From the NCBI GenBank assembly GCA_963837445.1, contig CAWINK010000003.1:421603-485602 (forward strand): DNA of 64,000 nt, in the 5' to 3' direction. The stretch's first letter is position 1, and the number at the start of each line of letters is the position of its first letter. Both the position numbers and the translations under genes were made by a program. The notes below the pieces were generated by a model that was given only the letters and a program-made list of their open reading frames with translations, was not told the origin of the DNA and searched no databases. Below, one piece after another: positions 51,392-61,584 of this stretch. This DNA comes from JACVRW01 sp963837445 (lineage in GTDB: Bacteria > Actinomycetota > Thermoleophilia > Solirubrobacterales > Thermoleophilaceae).

Positions 51392-53457
51392 AGCGGATCT
51401 CGATCGACGTAGGCGGCACCTTCACGGACTGCCTCGTGCTGGCGGAGGACGGTTTGCTGGAGGCGTACAAGGCGCCCACGCAGCCGGCCAGTCCCGAGGG
51501 GGGCGTCCTTCGCTGCCTCGAGCTCGCGGCGGATTCCCACGGCATGACGACCGGCGAGCTGCTCGAGCAAGTCGAGGTGATCGTGCACGGCACGACCCTT
51601 GCCCTCAACACGCTCGTCACGGGCAACGGCGCTCGCGTCGGCATGATTACGACGAAGGGCTTCCGCGACATCGTCGAGATCCGCCGCGGGCTGAAGGACG
51701 AGCGGGTCTCGCTGTACGACTTCTTCATCCCGCCCTACGAGCCGCTCGCGCCGCGCTACTTCCGGTTGGGCGTGCCCGAGCGGGTGTTGTACACCGGAGA
51801 GGTCGAGACGGAGCTCGACGAGGACGCCACGCGGCAGGCCGCCGAGGAGCTCCGCGACCAGGGCGTCGACTCCGTGGCGGTCTGCTTCCTGCACTCCTAC
51901 GCCAACTCGGATCACGAGGACAGGGCCGCGGCCATCTGCACGGAGATCTTCGGCCCCGGCCGCGTGGCGACCTCGCACGACATCCTTCCGGTCTGGCGCG
52001 AGTTCGAGCGCTTCAGCACCACGCTCGTGAGCGCCTACGTCGGGCCGGTGGTCGGCAACTACGTCGACACCCTCCAGGCGCGCCTGACCGAACTCGGGCT
52101 GCAGGGGCCACTCCTGATGATGCTCGCGAACGGCCTCGTCCAGACCGTGGCCGAGGTCTCAGGCCGGGCGATCAACCTGCTCGGCTCCGGTCCGGCGGCC
52201 GCGCCCTACGCGGCGCTTCAGGCGGCCAGGCCCACCCTGGGCGACCAGATCATCTCGGTCGACATGGGTGGAACGAGCTTCGACGTCTGCGTTCTCCGCA
52301 ACGCGGAGGTGCCCTCCACCACGGAGCGCTGGATCGAGGATCACCGCGTGGCGATCAAGATGGTGGACGTGCACAGCATCGGCGCCGGCGGCGGAAGCAT
52401 CGCCTCGGTGGACGCGCTCGGGCTGCTGCGAGTCGGTCCGGAGAGCGCGGGGGCCGACCCGGGGCCCGCCTGCTACCGAAAGGGCGGCACGGAGCCGACC
52501 GTGACGGACGCAAACGTCGTGCTGGGCTTCATCCCCGAGGTGCTCGCGAACGGCGAGCTGTCCGTGGACATGGAGGGAGGGCGCGATGTGTTGACGACGC
52601 TCGGCCACCAGCTGGAGATGTCGGCCGAAGCGGCGGCTCAGGCGGTCTACGACACGATCACTGCGACCATGGCGGACAAGATCATGGAGGTCTGCACCCG
52701 CCAGGGGCACGACGTCCGCGACTTCTCGCTCGTGGTCGGCGGCGGTGCAGGCCCGCTCCACGGAGCCGCACTCGCCGAGCGGCTGGACATCGCTCGTGCG
52801 TTCGTCCCCGCCGCGGCTGGGTTGTACAGCGCGTTCGGGATGCTCACGATGGCGATCGGGCGCGACTTCATTCGCTCCCGCCCCGTCCGAGCGGGCCAGG
52901 CTGACGCGGCGGTGATCGGTGGGCTGTACGCCGAGATGGAGGCCGAGGCGCGCGCGGCCTTCGAGCGGATGGGCGTTGCTGAGGCGGACGTCACGCTCGA
53001 GCGGACGGCGGAGATGCGTTACGAGCGCCAGTTCCACGAGGTGGAGACGCCGGTCCCAGCGGGCCACGTGACCGCCGAGACGGTCGAGCAGACGCTCCAG
53101 AACTTCCACGCCGAGCACGAGTCGCAGTACGGCTTCGCCGTGCCTGGCATGGAGGTCGAGCTGCTCATCTTCCGCGTGCGCGCAACGGCGCCCACCCCGT
53201 CGATCACGGTCAGCACGATCGAGTCGGGGGAGGCGGACCCGACCGCGGCGCTCGTGGGCACGCGTCAGTGCTATTGGCGTGGCGAGTTCGCGGAGACGCC
53301 CATCTATTCGGCCGAGCTGTTGAAGGCCGGGAGCCAGGTGGACGGCCCCGCGGTTATCGAGCGGACCACCACGACAATCGTCGTGCCACCCGGCTTCGGC
53401 TGCCACGCGGACCAGTTCGGCAATTACCTACTCGAGCGGAAGGAAGCGACTCCCTGA
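51388..53457 (+). CDS. Hydantoinase/5-oxoprolinase A subunit (HyuA)
   Basis: This 689-aa ATP-binding subunit belongs to the hydantoinase A/oxoprolinase family, which hydrolyses cyclic amides (5-oxoproline, N-methylhydantoin, hydantoins) with ATP. The N-terminal Hydant_A_N domain begins RISIDVGGTFTDCLVL, with VHGTTLALNTLV, GFRDIVEIRRG and DILPVWREFERFSTT. The hydantoinase A core has VDMGGTSFDVCVL, HSIGAGGGSIASVD, GPESAGADPGPACYRKGG and VVGGGAGPLHGAALAERL. The C-terminal part (about 530-689) resembles the ASKHA-like extension. ATG at 51388 overlaps the previous stop. Needs HyuB, encoded next. Confidence 0.92.
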   Translation: MKRISIDVGGTFTDCLVLAEDGLLEAYKAPTQPASPEGGVLRCLELAADSHGMTTGELLEQVEVIVHGTTLALNTLVTGNGARVGMITTKGFRDIVEIRRGLKDERVSLYDFFIPPYEPLAPRYFRLGVPERVLYTGEVETELDEDATRQAAEELRDQGVDSVAVCFLHSYANSDHEDRAAAICTEIFGPGRVATSHDILPVWREFERFSTTLVSAYVGPVVGNYVDTLQARLTELGLQGPLLMMLANGLVQTVAEVSGRAINLLGSGPAAAPYAALQAARPTLGDQIISVDMGGTSFDVCVLRNAEVPSTTERWIEDHRVAIKMVDVHSIGAGGGSIASVDALGLLRVGPESAGADPGPACYRKGGTEPTVTDANVVLGFIPEVLANGELSVDMEGGRDVLTTLGHQLEMSAEAAAQAVYDTITATMADKIMEVCTRQGHDVRDFSLVVGGGAGPLHGAALAERLDIARAFVPAAAGLYSAFGMLTMAIGRDFIRSRPVRAGQADAAVIGGLYAEMEAEARAAFERMGVAEADVTLERTAEMRYERQFHEVETPVPAGHVTAETVEQTLQNFHAEHESQYGFAVPGMEVELLIFRVRATAPTPSITVSTIESGEADPTAALVGTRQCYWRGEFAETPIYSAELLKAGSQVDGPAVIERTTTTIVVPPGFGCHADQFGNYLLERKEATP

Positions 53458-55214
53458 TGGCCACCGACCCGATCACGCTGGCGACCATCTGGCATTCGCT
53501 CCAGACCACCTGCCGCGAGGCGCGCCACGTGATCAAGCGCACGGCACAGAGCTACCTCATCGGTCAAGCGCAGGACGTGTCCGTCGGCATCTGGGACGCG
53601 CGCGGGAACACCGTCGCGGTTCCGACAGGCCTGCCGGTCCAGTTCCTCGGCACGCGCTTCGCGGCTCAGGCGATCCTCGACATCTTCAAGGACGACCTCA
53701 AGCCGGGGGACGTGATCCTCAGCAACGACCCCTACCACGGCGGGCACAACTGCCATCTGCCCGACTGGGGCTTCTTCAGGCCAGTCTTCTACGACGGCGA
53801 GCTGGCGTTCTTCACGCTCGTGCGCGCGCACATGCAGGACACCGGCGGCGCCTATCCGGGCGGCTACTTTCCGGACGGGTACGACATCCTCACCGAAGGT
53901 CTCTGCATCCCGCCCCTGAAGATCTACGACGAGGGCGAGCCGCGCACCGACCTGCTCGAGCTGATCTGGAACAACGTGCGCTGGCCCGACGGGATGAAGC
54001 TGGACTCGGACGCGCTGATCGCGGCGACGCAGATCATGGAGCGGCGGATCGTCGAGCTGATCGACAAGTACGGCCCCGAGATCACGCTCGGCTGCGTGGA
54101 CGAGATGCTCGACCGCACCGAGTCCGCCGTGCGCTCGAACATCCGGGCGATCCCCGACGGGACCTACAGCGCCGAGGCCTCCACCGACGACGATGGGACC
54201 GAGCTCGACGTGCCGGTGACCGTGAGGACGGACATCACGATCGCCGGCGACGAGATGACGATCGACTTCTCGCGCTCGGACGACCAACGGCAGGGATTCG
54301 TCAACTGCATCTACGCGACCACCTACGGCCTCAGCATCGGCGCGGCGATCCTCTTCTTCGACTCCTCGATCGCCGACTACCACAACGAGGGCAGCATGCG
54401 GCCCGTGCACGTGATCGCACGCGACGGCTCGGTGCTCAACTGTCGCTACCCCGCGACCGTGGGGGCGTCGCCGGTGAGCGTCGGCAGCCAGGTGATGGAG
54501 ACCGTGATGGAGGCGCTCTCCAAGGCGGTTCCGAAGCGTTCGATGGCGTCCTGGGGCAAGCACCGCGGTGACTACGTCTTCGCTACCGACCCGCGCACGA
54601 ACGAGCCCTATCTCCGGACGATGTTCGACTACGACGGCAGCGCCGGCGGCGTCTGGGGATTCGACGGCTACTCCGCCGTGAGTACGCTCTGCACGCTGGG
54701 CGCGCTCAACCGCGGCACCGTCGAGGAGCACGAAACGCGCCTCCCCTGGAAGGTGCTCGTGTGGGAGTTCTCGACGGATCACATGGGCGCGGGGCGCTGG
54801 CGCGGCGGTCCAGGCATGTACTGGGAGGCCGCCAACCTCGGGACCGAAGGCCAAATGGTCACCGGCAGCTCCGACGGCGACGTGATCGAGGGCTTCGGGA
54901 TACACGGCGGGCACCCGTCGCCCGTTAGCCGCACCTACCTGCGCCGCTACGGCGAGCTCATCCGGGTGAAGCCGCACCGGCTCGTGGACGTGGAGCACGG
55001 CGACGTGCTCGTGAAGGAGAGCAGCGGCGGTGGCGGGGTTGGCTATCCCTGGGAACGCGATCCCGTGGCTGTGCGTGAGGACGTGCGCAAGGAGTTCGTC
55101 TCGCTCGAGGCCGCGCGGGAGATCTACTGCGTTGCGCTCGATGAGGACACACTCGAGATCGACGACCGCGCAACCCAGGCGCTTCGCAGCGCCCATCAGG
55201 GGGAGAGCGTATGA
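53457..55214 (+). CDS. Hydantoinase/5-oxoprolinase B subunit (HyuB)
   Basis: This 585-aa hydantoinase B-family protein pairs with the upstream A subunit. Hallmarks: the early SLQTTCREARHVIKRTAQS, then DARGNTVAVPTGLPVQF, GDVILSNDPYHGGHNCHLPD, FFTLVRAHMQDTGGAYPGG, TIDFSRSDDQRQGFVNC, ATVGASPVSVGSQVMETV, and the glycine-rich end KESSGGGGVGYPWERDP. The start ATG (53457) shares one base with the hyuA stop (TGATG). Together A and B resemble N-methylhydantoinase or acetophenone carboxylase cores; which ring is opened is unknown. Confidence 0.92.
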   Translation: MATDPITLATIWHSLQTTCREARHVIKRTAQSYLIGQAQDVSVGIWDARGNTVAVPTGLPVQFLGTRFAAQAILDIFKDDLKPGDVILSNDPYHGGHNCHLPDWGFFRPVFYDGELAFFTLVRAHMQDTGGAYPGGYFPDGYDILTEGLCIPPLKIYDEGEPRTDLLELIWNNVRWPDGMKLDSDALIAATQIMERRIVELIDKYGPEITLGCVDEMLDRTESAVRSNIRAIPDGTYSAEASTDDDGTELDVPVTVRTDITIAGDEMTIDFSRSDDQRQGFVNCIYATTYGLSIGAAILFFDSSIADYHNEGSMRPVHVIARDGSVLNCRYPATVGASPVSVGSQVMETVMEALSKAVPKRSMASWGKHRGDYVFATDPRTNEPYLRTMFDYDGSAGGVWGFDGYSAVSTLCTLGALNRGTVEEHETRLPWKVLVWEFSTDHMGAGRWRGGPGMYWEAANLGTEGQMVTGSSDGDVIEGFGIHGGHPSPVSRTYLRRYGELIRVKPHRLVDVEHGDVLVKESSGGGGVGYPWERDPVAVREDVRKEFVSLEAAREIYCVALDEDTLEIDDRATQALRSAHQGESV

Positions 55215-56377
55215 CGGTCGGCGAGAACGACATCCTCGAGCTTGCGCGCACGGACCGGCGCGGCTTCATCGACCTCGCCCGGCTGCGGGCAGCGATCGAG
55301 GCGAGTGATCTGAGCGCGGTCGTCGCAAGCTCCTCCCCGAATGTCTCCTACAGCGGGGGCAGCTACATCGACTTCCCCCCGCTCATCAGCTTCGTGGTAT
55401 CCACCGCCGACGGACGGCAGGGCATCGTCATGAACGAGGCCGACTCGATCTACTTCCGCGAGTACTCGTGGATCGGGGACATCCGCTCGTATCGGTACGC
55501 GGCGTCAACCGTCGAGGCGAACCTCGAGGCGGTGCGGCTGCTCGCGGAGCTCCTGAGGGAATACGGGGTCTCGAACGTCGTGGGCGTGGAGGAAACGCAC
55601 CTGCCCGCCCTCTACCGCGACGCGCTCACGAAGGAGATGCCCGACGCGCGGCTCGTGGATGCCACGGACGTCTTCGACGACGTGCGGGTCATAAAAACCC
55701 CGGCAGAGGTCGAGCTGATGAGCTATGCCGCGCTCGCCACCGACAAGGCGATCCAGACCGGCTTCGCGCTCGCGCGGCCGGGCGACACAGAGCAGCAGCT
55801 GGCCGCAAGCATCCAGGGTGCGGCCATGCGGCTGGGGGCGGACGCACTCGACCACGCCGACGTCCACGCCGGCCCGCACGCCACGATCGTGCACGCGTGG
55901 CCGATGGCGTTGACGCTCGACCCCGGCCAGGTCATCCACGTGGACTTCGGGGCGGTCTTCGGCGGGTACCACACCGACATCGCGCGCAACGCCACCGTCG
56001 GCGCACCCGATGCCGAGCAGGAGAAGTTCTACAGGCCGCTGTCCGAGGCCAGCCAGGCCATGCTGGAGGCGATCCGGCCGGGCGTGACTGCTGGCGAGGT
56101 CTACGACGTGGGTCAGCGAACGATCGAAAGCGGAGGGCTGGTCTATCCCTGGGGGACGCTCGGCCACAGCATCGGTCTCTCGATCCATGAGGGCTTCGAG
56201 ATCGTGCGCGGGTCCGAGCGGATCCTCGAGGAGAACATGGTGCTCAACATTGAGCCGAGCCACATCGAGCGCGGGTCGGCCCGTTATCACGTCGAGGACA
56301 ACGTGGTGGTGACCACTGATGGTGCGCGTCTGTTGTCTTGCTTCAGCGTCACCGGGCGCATGGCGGAGATCGCCTGA
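55211..56377 (+). CDS. M24-family metallohydrolase (creatinase/Xaa-Pro peptidase-like)
   Basis: This 388-aa protein has a creatinase_N-like N-terminal domain (about 15-160) and a pita-bread M24 domain (about 165-385). The five metal ligands are present: Asp-x(10)-Asp in HVDFGAVFGGYHTDIARN, His in LGHSIGLSIHEG, Glu in NIEPSHIERG and Glu in VEDNVVVTTDG. That pattern favours a metallopeptidase; true creatinase keeps the fold without metal. Its place at the end of a hydantoinase operon suggests cleavage of the opened-ring amino-acid or peptide product. It overlaps hyuB by 4 bp. Confidence 0.9.
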   Translation: MTVGENDILELARTDRRGFIDLARLRAAIEASDLSAVVASSSPNVSYSGGSYIDFPPLISFVVSTADGRQGIVMNEADSIYFREYSWIGDIRSYRYAASTVEANLEAVRLLAELLREYGVSNVVGVEETHLPALYRDALTKEMPDARLVDATDVFDDVRVIKTPAEVELMSYAALATDKAIQTGFALARPGDTEQQLAASIQGAAMRLGADALDHADVHAGPHATIVHAWPMALTLDPGQVIHVDFGAVFGGYHTDIARNATVGAPDAEQEKFYRPLSEASQAMLEAIRPGVTAGEVYDVGQRTIESGGLVYPWGTLGHSIGLSIHEGFEIVRGSERILEENMVLNIEPSHIERGSARYHVEDNVVVTTDGARLLSCFSVTGRMAEIA

Positions 56378-56422
56378 CCAAGCAGTTCGGTCACTGCCAA
56401 CCTTGTGGCACGCTGCCTGCGG

Positions 56423-56572
<150 letters not shown>

Positions 56573-56636
56573 TGTCCCTCGGAGCGACCGAGAGAATGCA
56601 GAGGGCCTCCTCCGGGAGGCTCTCGTTCTTGATGGA

Positions 56637-56663
56637 CCCGGTTCGAGTCCGGGTCTCGCCACC
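56637..56663 (+). repeat. Isolated tRNA T-arm and 3' acceptor fragment
   Basis: CCCGG-TTCGAGT-CCGGG followed by TCTCGCC-A-CC has exactly the layout of a tRNA T-arm, the 3' acceptor strand, discriminator and the start of CCA. No matching 5' half (GGCGAGA plus D-arm and anticodon arm) lies upstream. It is therefore a fragment of a second tRNA, possibly the attachment remnant of the element that begins here. Confidence 0.5.
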
Positions 56664-56867
56664 GCGATGAAGCCCCGCTCGTCGGGACTCCAGCCGCCAG
56701 ACAGACCGCGCGGTACCGATAGTGGTACCTCGTGTATGGCGTGAGAAGTGGGCGGGTGCCCCGGTCGGGCGGTCGCTCTTTCCGGGATTCCGTCCGGCGC
56801 GCCCTCGAAACTCCGTGGCCTAGGCAGTGCCAGGACATATCCACGGCAATCACGGAGGTACTCTCTC

Positions 56868-59022
56868 GTGGCCACGCTAGCTCAGGCTGGCGGTTCCCCC
56901 TCCCTCACTGGGGGACTGCTCGCCGCTCACTCGCCCATTCGGGCACTTCTCGATCACGCCGACCGCGTCGGGGCGGTCTACCGGCAGCACGGCTTCGCGG
57001 AGGCGTTTGTCATCACGAACGACGAGTTCGTGCGCCAGGCGCACGGCGTCCCGCTGCACGCCTTCCTGCTGGCGTGCACTCCGAGCTCCCGGACCCCGCC
57101 CGCTCGGGCCAGATCCACGCCGACGACGAGGAGCTGATCCTCTTGCGTGTGATCGGCAACGCACCGGTCCCGCAGGAGAACGACCTCGAATTCCTGCGGG
57201 CCACGGCCGGCATGGAGCTCGTCGTCGAGGCTGGCCGCCCTGACCCCCGGCCGCGCGACATCATGATCGACCCGCTCACCGAGGAGCGGATGCAGACCTC
57301 TGGCCTGCGTTGCGCCATCCTTGGCACTTTCTACGACGAGGACGCCCCTGGCGGGCCCCAGCTCGCTTTCGGCTCCGACATCGACAATGTCTACGCCGCG
57401 TCGCGTCTATGGGTCTACAAGCCCTACGGCGGCAGCCTCGAGACGATCGTCAGCTACATGGCTGAGCAGAAGGCCGGCGAGGTCCGCAGGCCCTTCGAGG
57501 TCGGCACCGTCCGCTACGCCTCCACGCGCCGGCGCGAGCACCTGGCCGAGGCGGCGGGCAAGCCGACCGGCGTGCCGGTGCACTTCGACATCGCCGACAT
57601 CGTCTCTCACAAGACCGCCGTGCTCGGCATGACCCGCAAGGGCAAGTCGAACACCAACAAGGTCGTGGCCACGGCGACGCATCAGTACGCGGTCGAGCAG
57701 GCCATTAAGATCGGTCAGCTGATCTTCGACCCCGCCGGCGAATACGGCAGCGTCAACACCCAGGACGGCACCGCGCTCGCGCAGATCGGCCCCGAGCACG
57801 TGGTGCGCTACATGCTCGGCGCCAAGGACGAGGAGCTCGCGGCCGACGGGGGTCTGCGCGCGCTGGCGCTGAACTTCTTCGACGACGGCTCGATCTCCGA
57901 TTGTCTGGGAGCTCGTCGGCGACCTATTGCCGAGGATCAACAACGCGCAGTACGTCCAGGCGTTCTGCGCCGCCGACGTCGTCGGGCCCGAGCGACCCGC
58001 AGACCAACGAGGACTAGCGGGTCGCTCTCGCACGCCCGGCGCGCTCGCGCGCTCGTCTACGCGTGCTTCATCCAAGGCGGGCCTCGCCGCGCCGGCAAGC
58101 TGGAGCAATGTACGTGCCCGCTCAAGCGGGCGGTGCGCGAGGCGCTTATCGCCGGTGGGCGGCCGTCGCGGCGAGGACCTCTCCTGGCTCGCGGAGATGC
58201 AGCTCAGCCGCCGCGGCGACAACGCCCGGCTGACCGCACCGCAGCTCGCGGCTCGATCGCCGAGGCGCTCGCCTCACCACGGCCCTCTCGGACGCGGGGA
58301 ACCCCGAGATCGCCGACTGGCTGAAGCGAACAACGACCACACTAAGCACGTTGCGGAGTTTTTGCTCTCCCGCAAGGGCGGCGGCTACAAGGTGCTGTAC
58401 GCGCTCAACGAGGGCTACCATTCCCCGAACGCGACCGACGACTACGCGCCGCGCTGTCTACAACGACCTCGTCGACGGCAAGATCGTCATCGTCGACCTC
58501 TCGCGCAGCGGCGGTGAGACGGTCATGCAGTTCGCCAGCGAGCGGATCATCAAGCTCCTACTGGGCCAACGCCAGCGAGCGGTTCCGCGCGGGTCTGCTC
58601 GCCCCACCGGATGCAGCTGTTCCTCGAGGAGGCCCAGCGGTTGTTCGACCGCGTCGAAGTTCGCCGAGAAGATCGCCGACCGCGACCCGTACGTCCGCCT
58701 CGCGCGGGAGGCCGGCAAGTACAAGATCGGGATGATCTACTCGACCCAGCAGGTCAGCTCGGTCGAGCCCGATGTCCTGGACAACACCGCCAACTGGATC
58801 GTCGCGCACCTCAACTCTGAGGCCGAGGTCAAGCTCTGCGCGGCCGGTACGAGTTCGACCGCTTCGCCGAGCAGATCCTGCACGCCGAGGACGTCGGGTT
58901 CGTCAGGATCAAGACCCAGAGCTCGCGGTACGTCGTGCCCGTGCAGGTACGGCTGTTCGACGATGCGATGGTCGCCGAGGCGCGCGACGCCCCCCGACTG
59001 ACGACGACGGAGGGCGTAGGCG
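56868..59022 (+). pseudogene. HerA/DUF87-like DNA-translocating ATPase, multiply frameshifted
   Basis: From a GTG behind a GGAGG site the protein starts VATLAQAGGSPSLTGGLLA. It continues through FVITNDEFVRQAHGVPLHAF, shifts near 57070 into HSELPDPARSGQIHADDEEL, then shows HerA-type FDIADIVSHKTAVLGMT, Walker A GMTRKGKSNT (about 57640) and GQLIFDPAGEYGS. After about 57905 the frame changes repeatedly (about 57990-58350, 58445, 58560-58660, 58845), but conserved blocks continue: NDLVDGKIVIVDLSRSGGET, KYKIGMIYSTQQVSSVEPDV (sensor Gln-rich motif), LDNTANWIVAHLNSEAEVK and QILHAEDVGFVRIKTQSSRY. Total span fits about 715 aa. HerA hexamers pump DNA together with NurA nuclease, encoded next. Confidence 0.75.
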
Positions 59023-60400
59023 ATGGCCTACACGACCCAGACCGGCGGCTTCGAGCGCGCCAGCGCGCTCGGGCACGTCCCCACCGTCGCTCACCCGCTC
59101 GTTCAGGAGACGCTCGGGCGATACCTGATGCCGGCACAGCGCGCTGGGGACGTCGACGCGATCTCCGAGAGCCTCATCGACCCGCGTTGCTGGGCGCAGT
59201 CTGCCCGGCGAGGTCCGCTGGACGATCGCGACCGACGCCAGCCCTTTCGAGGCGGAGGTCGACCCACACTTCCCCTCGACGCGAGTGTTGTTCCTGCAGC
59301 TCGCCGCCGTCATCGTCGACATCGCCAAAGCTGCGCGAGCGCTCGGGACCGTTCGCGGACCCCGTGGCGATCCGCGAGGCCCAGCAAGCCGACGTGATGG
59401 CCGGCGTGCTGCCGTCCTCGAATCTGATGCGCAGCGACGGGACAGACTCCCCAGCGGGCGTTCCGCGAGGAGGTCTGCGGCTCTTCGAGCTGCAGCACCG
59501 TCGAGGGCCGCAGCCTCCTCGACGTGCTGCTGGAGGTCGAGGCCGAGCGTATCGACGTCTCCGTCCCCGCCGGCACGCTGGTCATGCACCGTTGCCCAAC
59601 CCCGCCTGCGAGGTGGTCGCTCGACGACAACACCAAGGGGATTCGCGCCGCTCGGCCCCACCGGCGGGACCTGCCCGGCGTGCGGCGAGCGCCTGCTGGT
59701 CACTGACGCGCTGCGCGTCCATGAGAAGTTCAACGTCAACGGCTCGAATATGGAGGCCTGCGGCCGCGTGATGTCCGTTGCCGAGCGGCTGATCTGCTCG
59801 CGCTCCTCGGCCATCTGCAGGCCCGGCGGCCTCGGCACTCGGGCAGATGGCGTTCATCACCGACGGTCCGCTGGCACTTTTCGGCGAGGTCGCGCCAATC
59901 AAGCGCCCGCTCTTACGCCGCCTCCAGCGCGTCGCTGCCGAGCAGGCCGCCGAGGGCTTCGGGCTGCCTGTCGTCGTCGGCCTGGAGAAGCCGGGCAGTT
60001 CGCCGAGCACGCCCGACGCGATCCGGAGACGTGCCCCAGGCCGCCTCATGGTGCTGACCGACGACTACGTGCAGACCTACATCACTCATCGGGGCAGCAC
60101 GCACGGCGAGGACACCTACTACGGCCGTCACTTCTTCTACCACTCGCAAGAACGGGTCAATGCTTAACTATGACCGTGCCGCCCTCGGCCGCCTTGGGCG
60201 CCGCGCCCACCGACGAGTTCTCGCCGGCCGACTACCCGACGCTGCGGGCGACGTGCGACGTCCTCGACAGGATCGGGACGCGCCTGTACGAGAACGCGAC
60301 GATCCCCGTCGCGCTCGCGCACCGATGGTGCGCGTATCCGCTGGCGCAGGCCACGGAGGTGCTCAAGCTGCACGCCGAGGAGCACCTCGACCAGAGGTAG
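59023..60400 (+). pseudogene. NurA-domain nuclease-like protein with zinc ribbon, multiply frameshifted
   Basis: The gene opens with ATG and MAYTTQTGGFERASALGHVP, shifts after SLIDP and continues in other frames as WTIATDASPFEAEVDPHFPS and TRVLFLQLAAVIVD, where the DAS stands for the metal-binding D-G-S of NurA. Further blocks: FADPVAIREAQQADVMAG, a CPNPACE...CPACGE zinc ribbon, HEKFNVNGSNMEACGRVMS, MAFITDGPLALFGEVAPI, MVLTDDYVQTYITHRGSTHG, and an end APTDEFSPADYPTLRATC...LHAEEHLDQR. The combined length would be about 455 aa. Assignment to NurA rests on the D-x-S strand pattern, the FITDGPLALFG segment and the upstream HerA; it is less sure than HerA. Confidence 0.6.
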
Positions 60401-61391
60401 GCGTCGGCTCGCCTAGCTGGTCGATGCTGAGGCCGCTCACAAGTTGCGCGACATTCGTGCGAGCCGTCTTCCGGGCGCGACCACTCGTCGTTCGGACGCC
60501 AGAGCCGTGTCTCACTCGGCACTGTCGGCAGGTGGAGATCACGATCTCTCTGCCGGCCGAACGGGCGGTGCCGGTGTAGAGCAAGTCGATCTCGGTGACC
60601 GTGACGTTGCGGTGCTCGGAGTACAGGTCGATGATCTCCGGTGCCGCATCGTACGAGAGCAAGAACTTGTCGGTCACCCAGTTCAGCGCCTCGGCAAGAC
60701 GCTCGTGGTCCGGCTCGTTGAAGGACTTGCGGTAAAGCCTCTCGGACTTTGCCCAGAACGGCGGGTCGAGGTAATAGAACACCGAGGTGTACTTTCGCGA
60801 CGTCCCCGCTCACGAGTGTCCCGGAGGGTCTTCATGCGCATCTTGCGCGTCGAGCACGTCCACGCGGTCTTTCAGTTCCGCGCACGCGCGCAGCCGCGAG
60901 ATCAGGCGGTCGCGGGGAAACCGACAGCCAACGAGTAGTCGCTGATGTGCGACGCCGCCCATGGGCCCAGCGCCGGGTGCAGCGATCCGTTGAACTCGTG
61001 CGGTTCAGATAGAGGCAGGCGAGAGCGAGATTGCGGCGGGTCGTGAAGCGTGTGCTTCATGCGGCGCCACATTTCGAGGTTGAGCTTGACGCCGCCGACT
61101 CGGTCGCAGAGCCAGTCGTTGTCGTTGGAACGTGGTCTCCCAGAACGCGGACAACCATCGGGTCGGCGTCCGCGACACGACCCGGTCAACGAGGTCGAAG
61201 TCGAGCAGTTCCAGAGCGACACTCGCGCCGCCGGCGTAGGTCGACGAAGAGAGCGGGCCGGAGATCGTTCTCCGCGAGGACAGCCGCGACGTATGGGGCC
61301 AGTCTGCGCTTCCCGCCGGGTAGCGGAGCGGACTGAGTAGGCGGCGCTGACGAAGGAACAGGTTGAAGATTTCGTCGGTACGCGTCAGCAC
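60363..61391 (-). pseudogene. D12-class (Dam-like) DNA adenine methyltransferase, frameshifted
   Basis: On the minus strand the typical Dam/D12 start appears as RQRRLLSPLRYP, then GGKRRLAPYVAAVLAENDLR in a second frame (SAM-binding motif I region), AGGASVALELLDFDLVDRVV in a third, then FNDNDWLCDRVGGVKLNLEM-like blocks. Nearer the end are the catalytic motif IV YYLDPPFWAKS and SFNEPDHERLAEAL, KFLLSYDAAPEI, VTVTEIDLLYTGTARSAG. At least four frame changes are needed. The 5' start (GTG or CTG near 61391, or an ATG at 61434) and the 3' end (60363 in one frame) are uncertain, and the latter overlaps the converging NurA-like gene. It probably methylates the element's own DNA. Confidence 0.65.
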
Positions 61392-61584
61392 GCGCCGAAA
61401 CTCTATCTACAGTCGGCGGCACCTGCACCTCCACGCTGAAGCTGGAAGGGCGGCCAGACGGCTCGGGGACGCATGCTCGACGTCTCGCAGACGAGCCGCA
61501 CAGTGCCCCGTCCCGTTTCAGGGGCTAGCTCAACGACCTCCGCCAGAGGGCGTCCCGTCGGGGGCCGCGTGGACGCGCTTATGG

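Noticed and set aside
53424..55196. 590-aa minus-strand frame opposite hyuB
   Set aside because: Shadow of the plus-strand hydantoinase B gene, with Val/His/Arg-rich composition and no domain.
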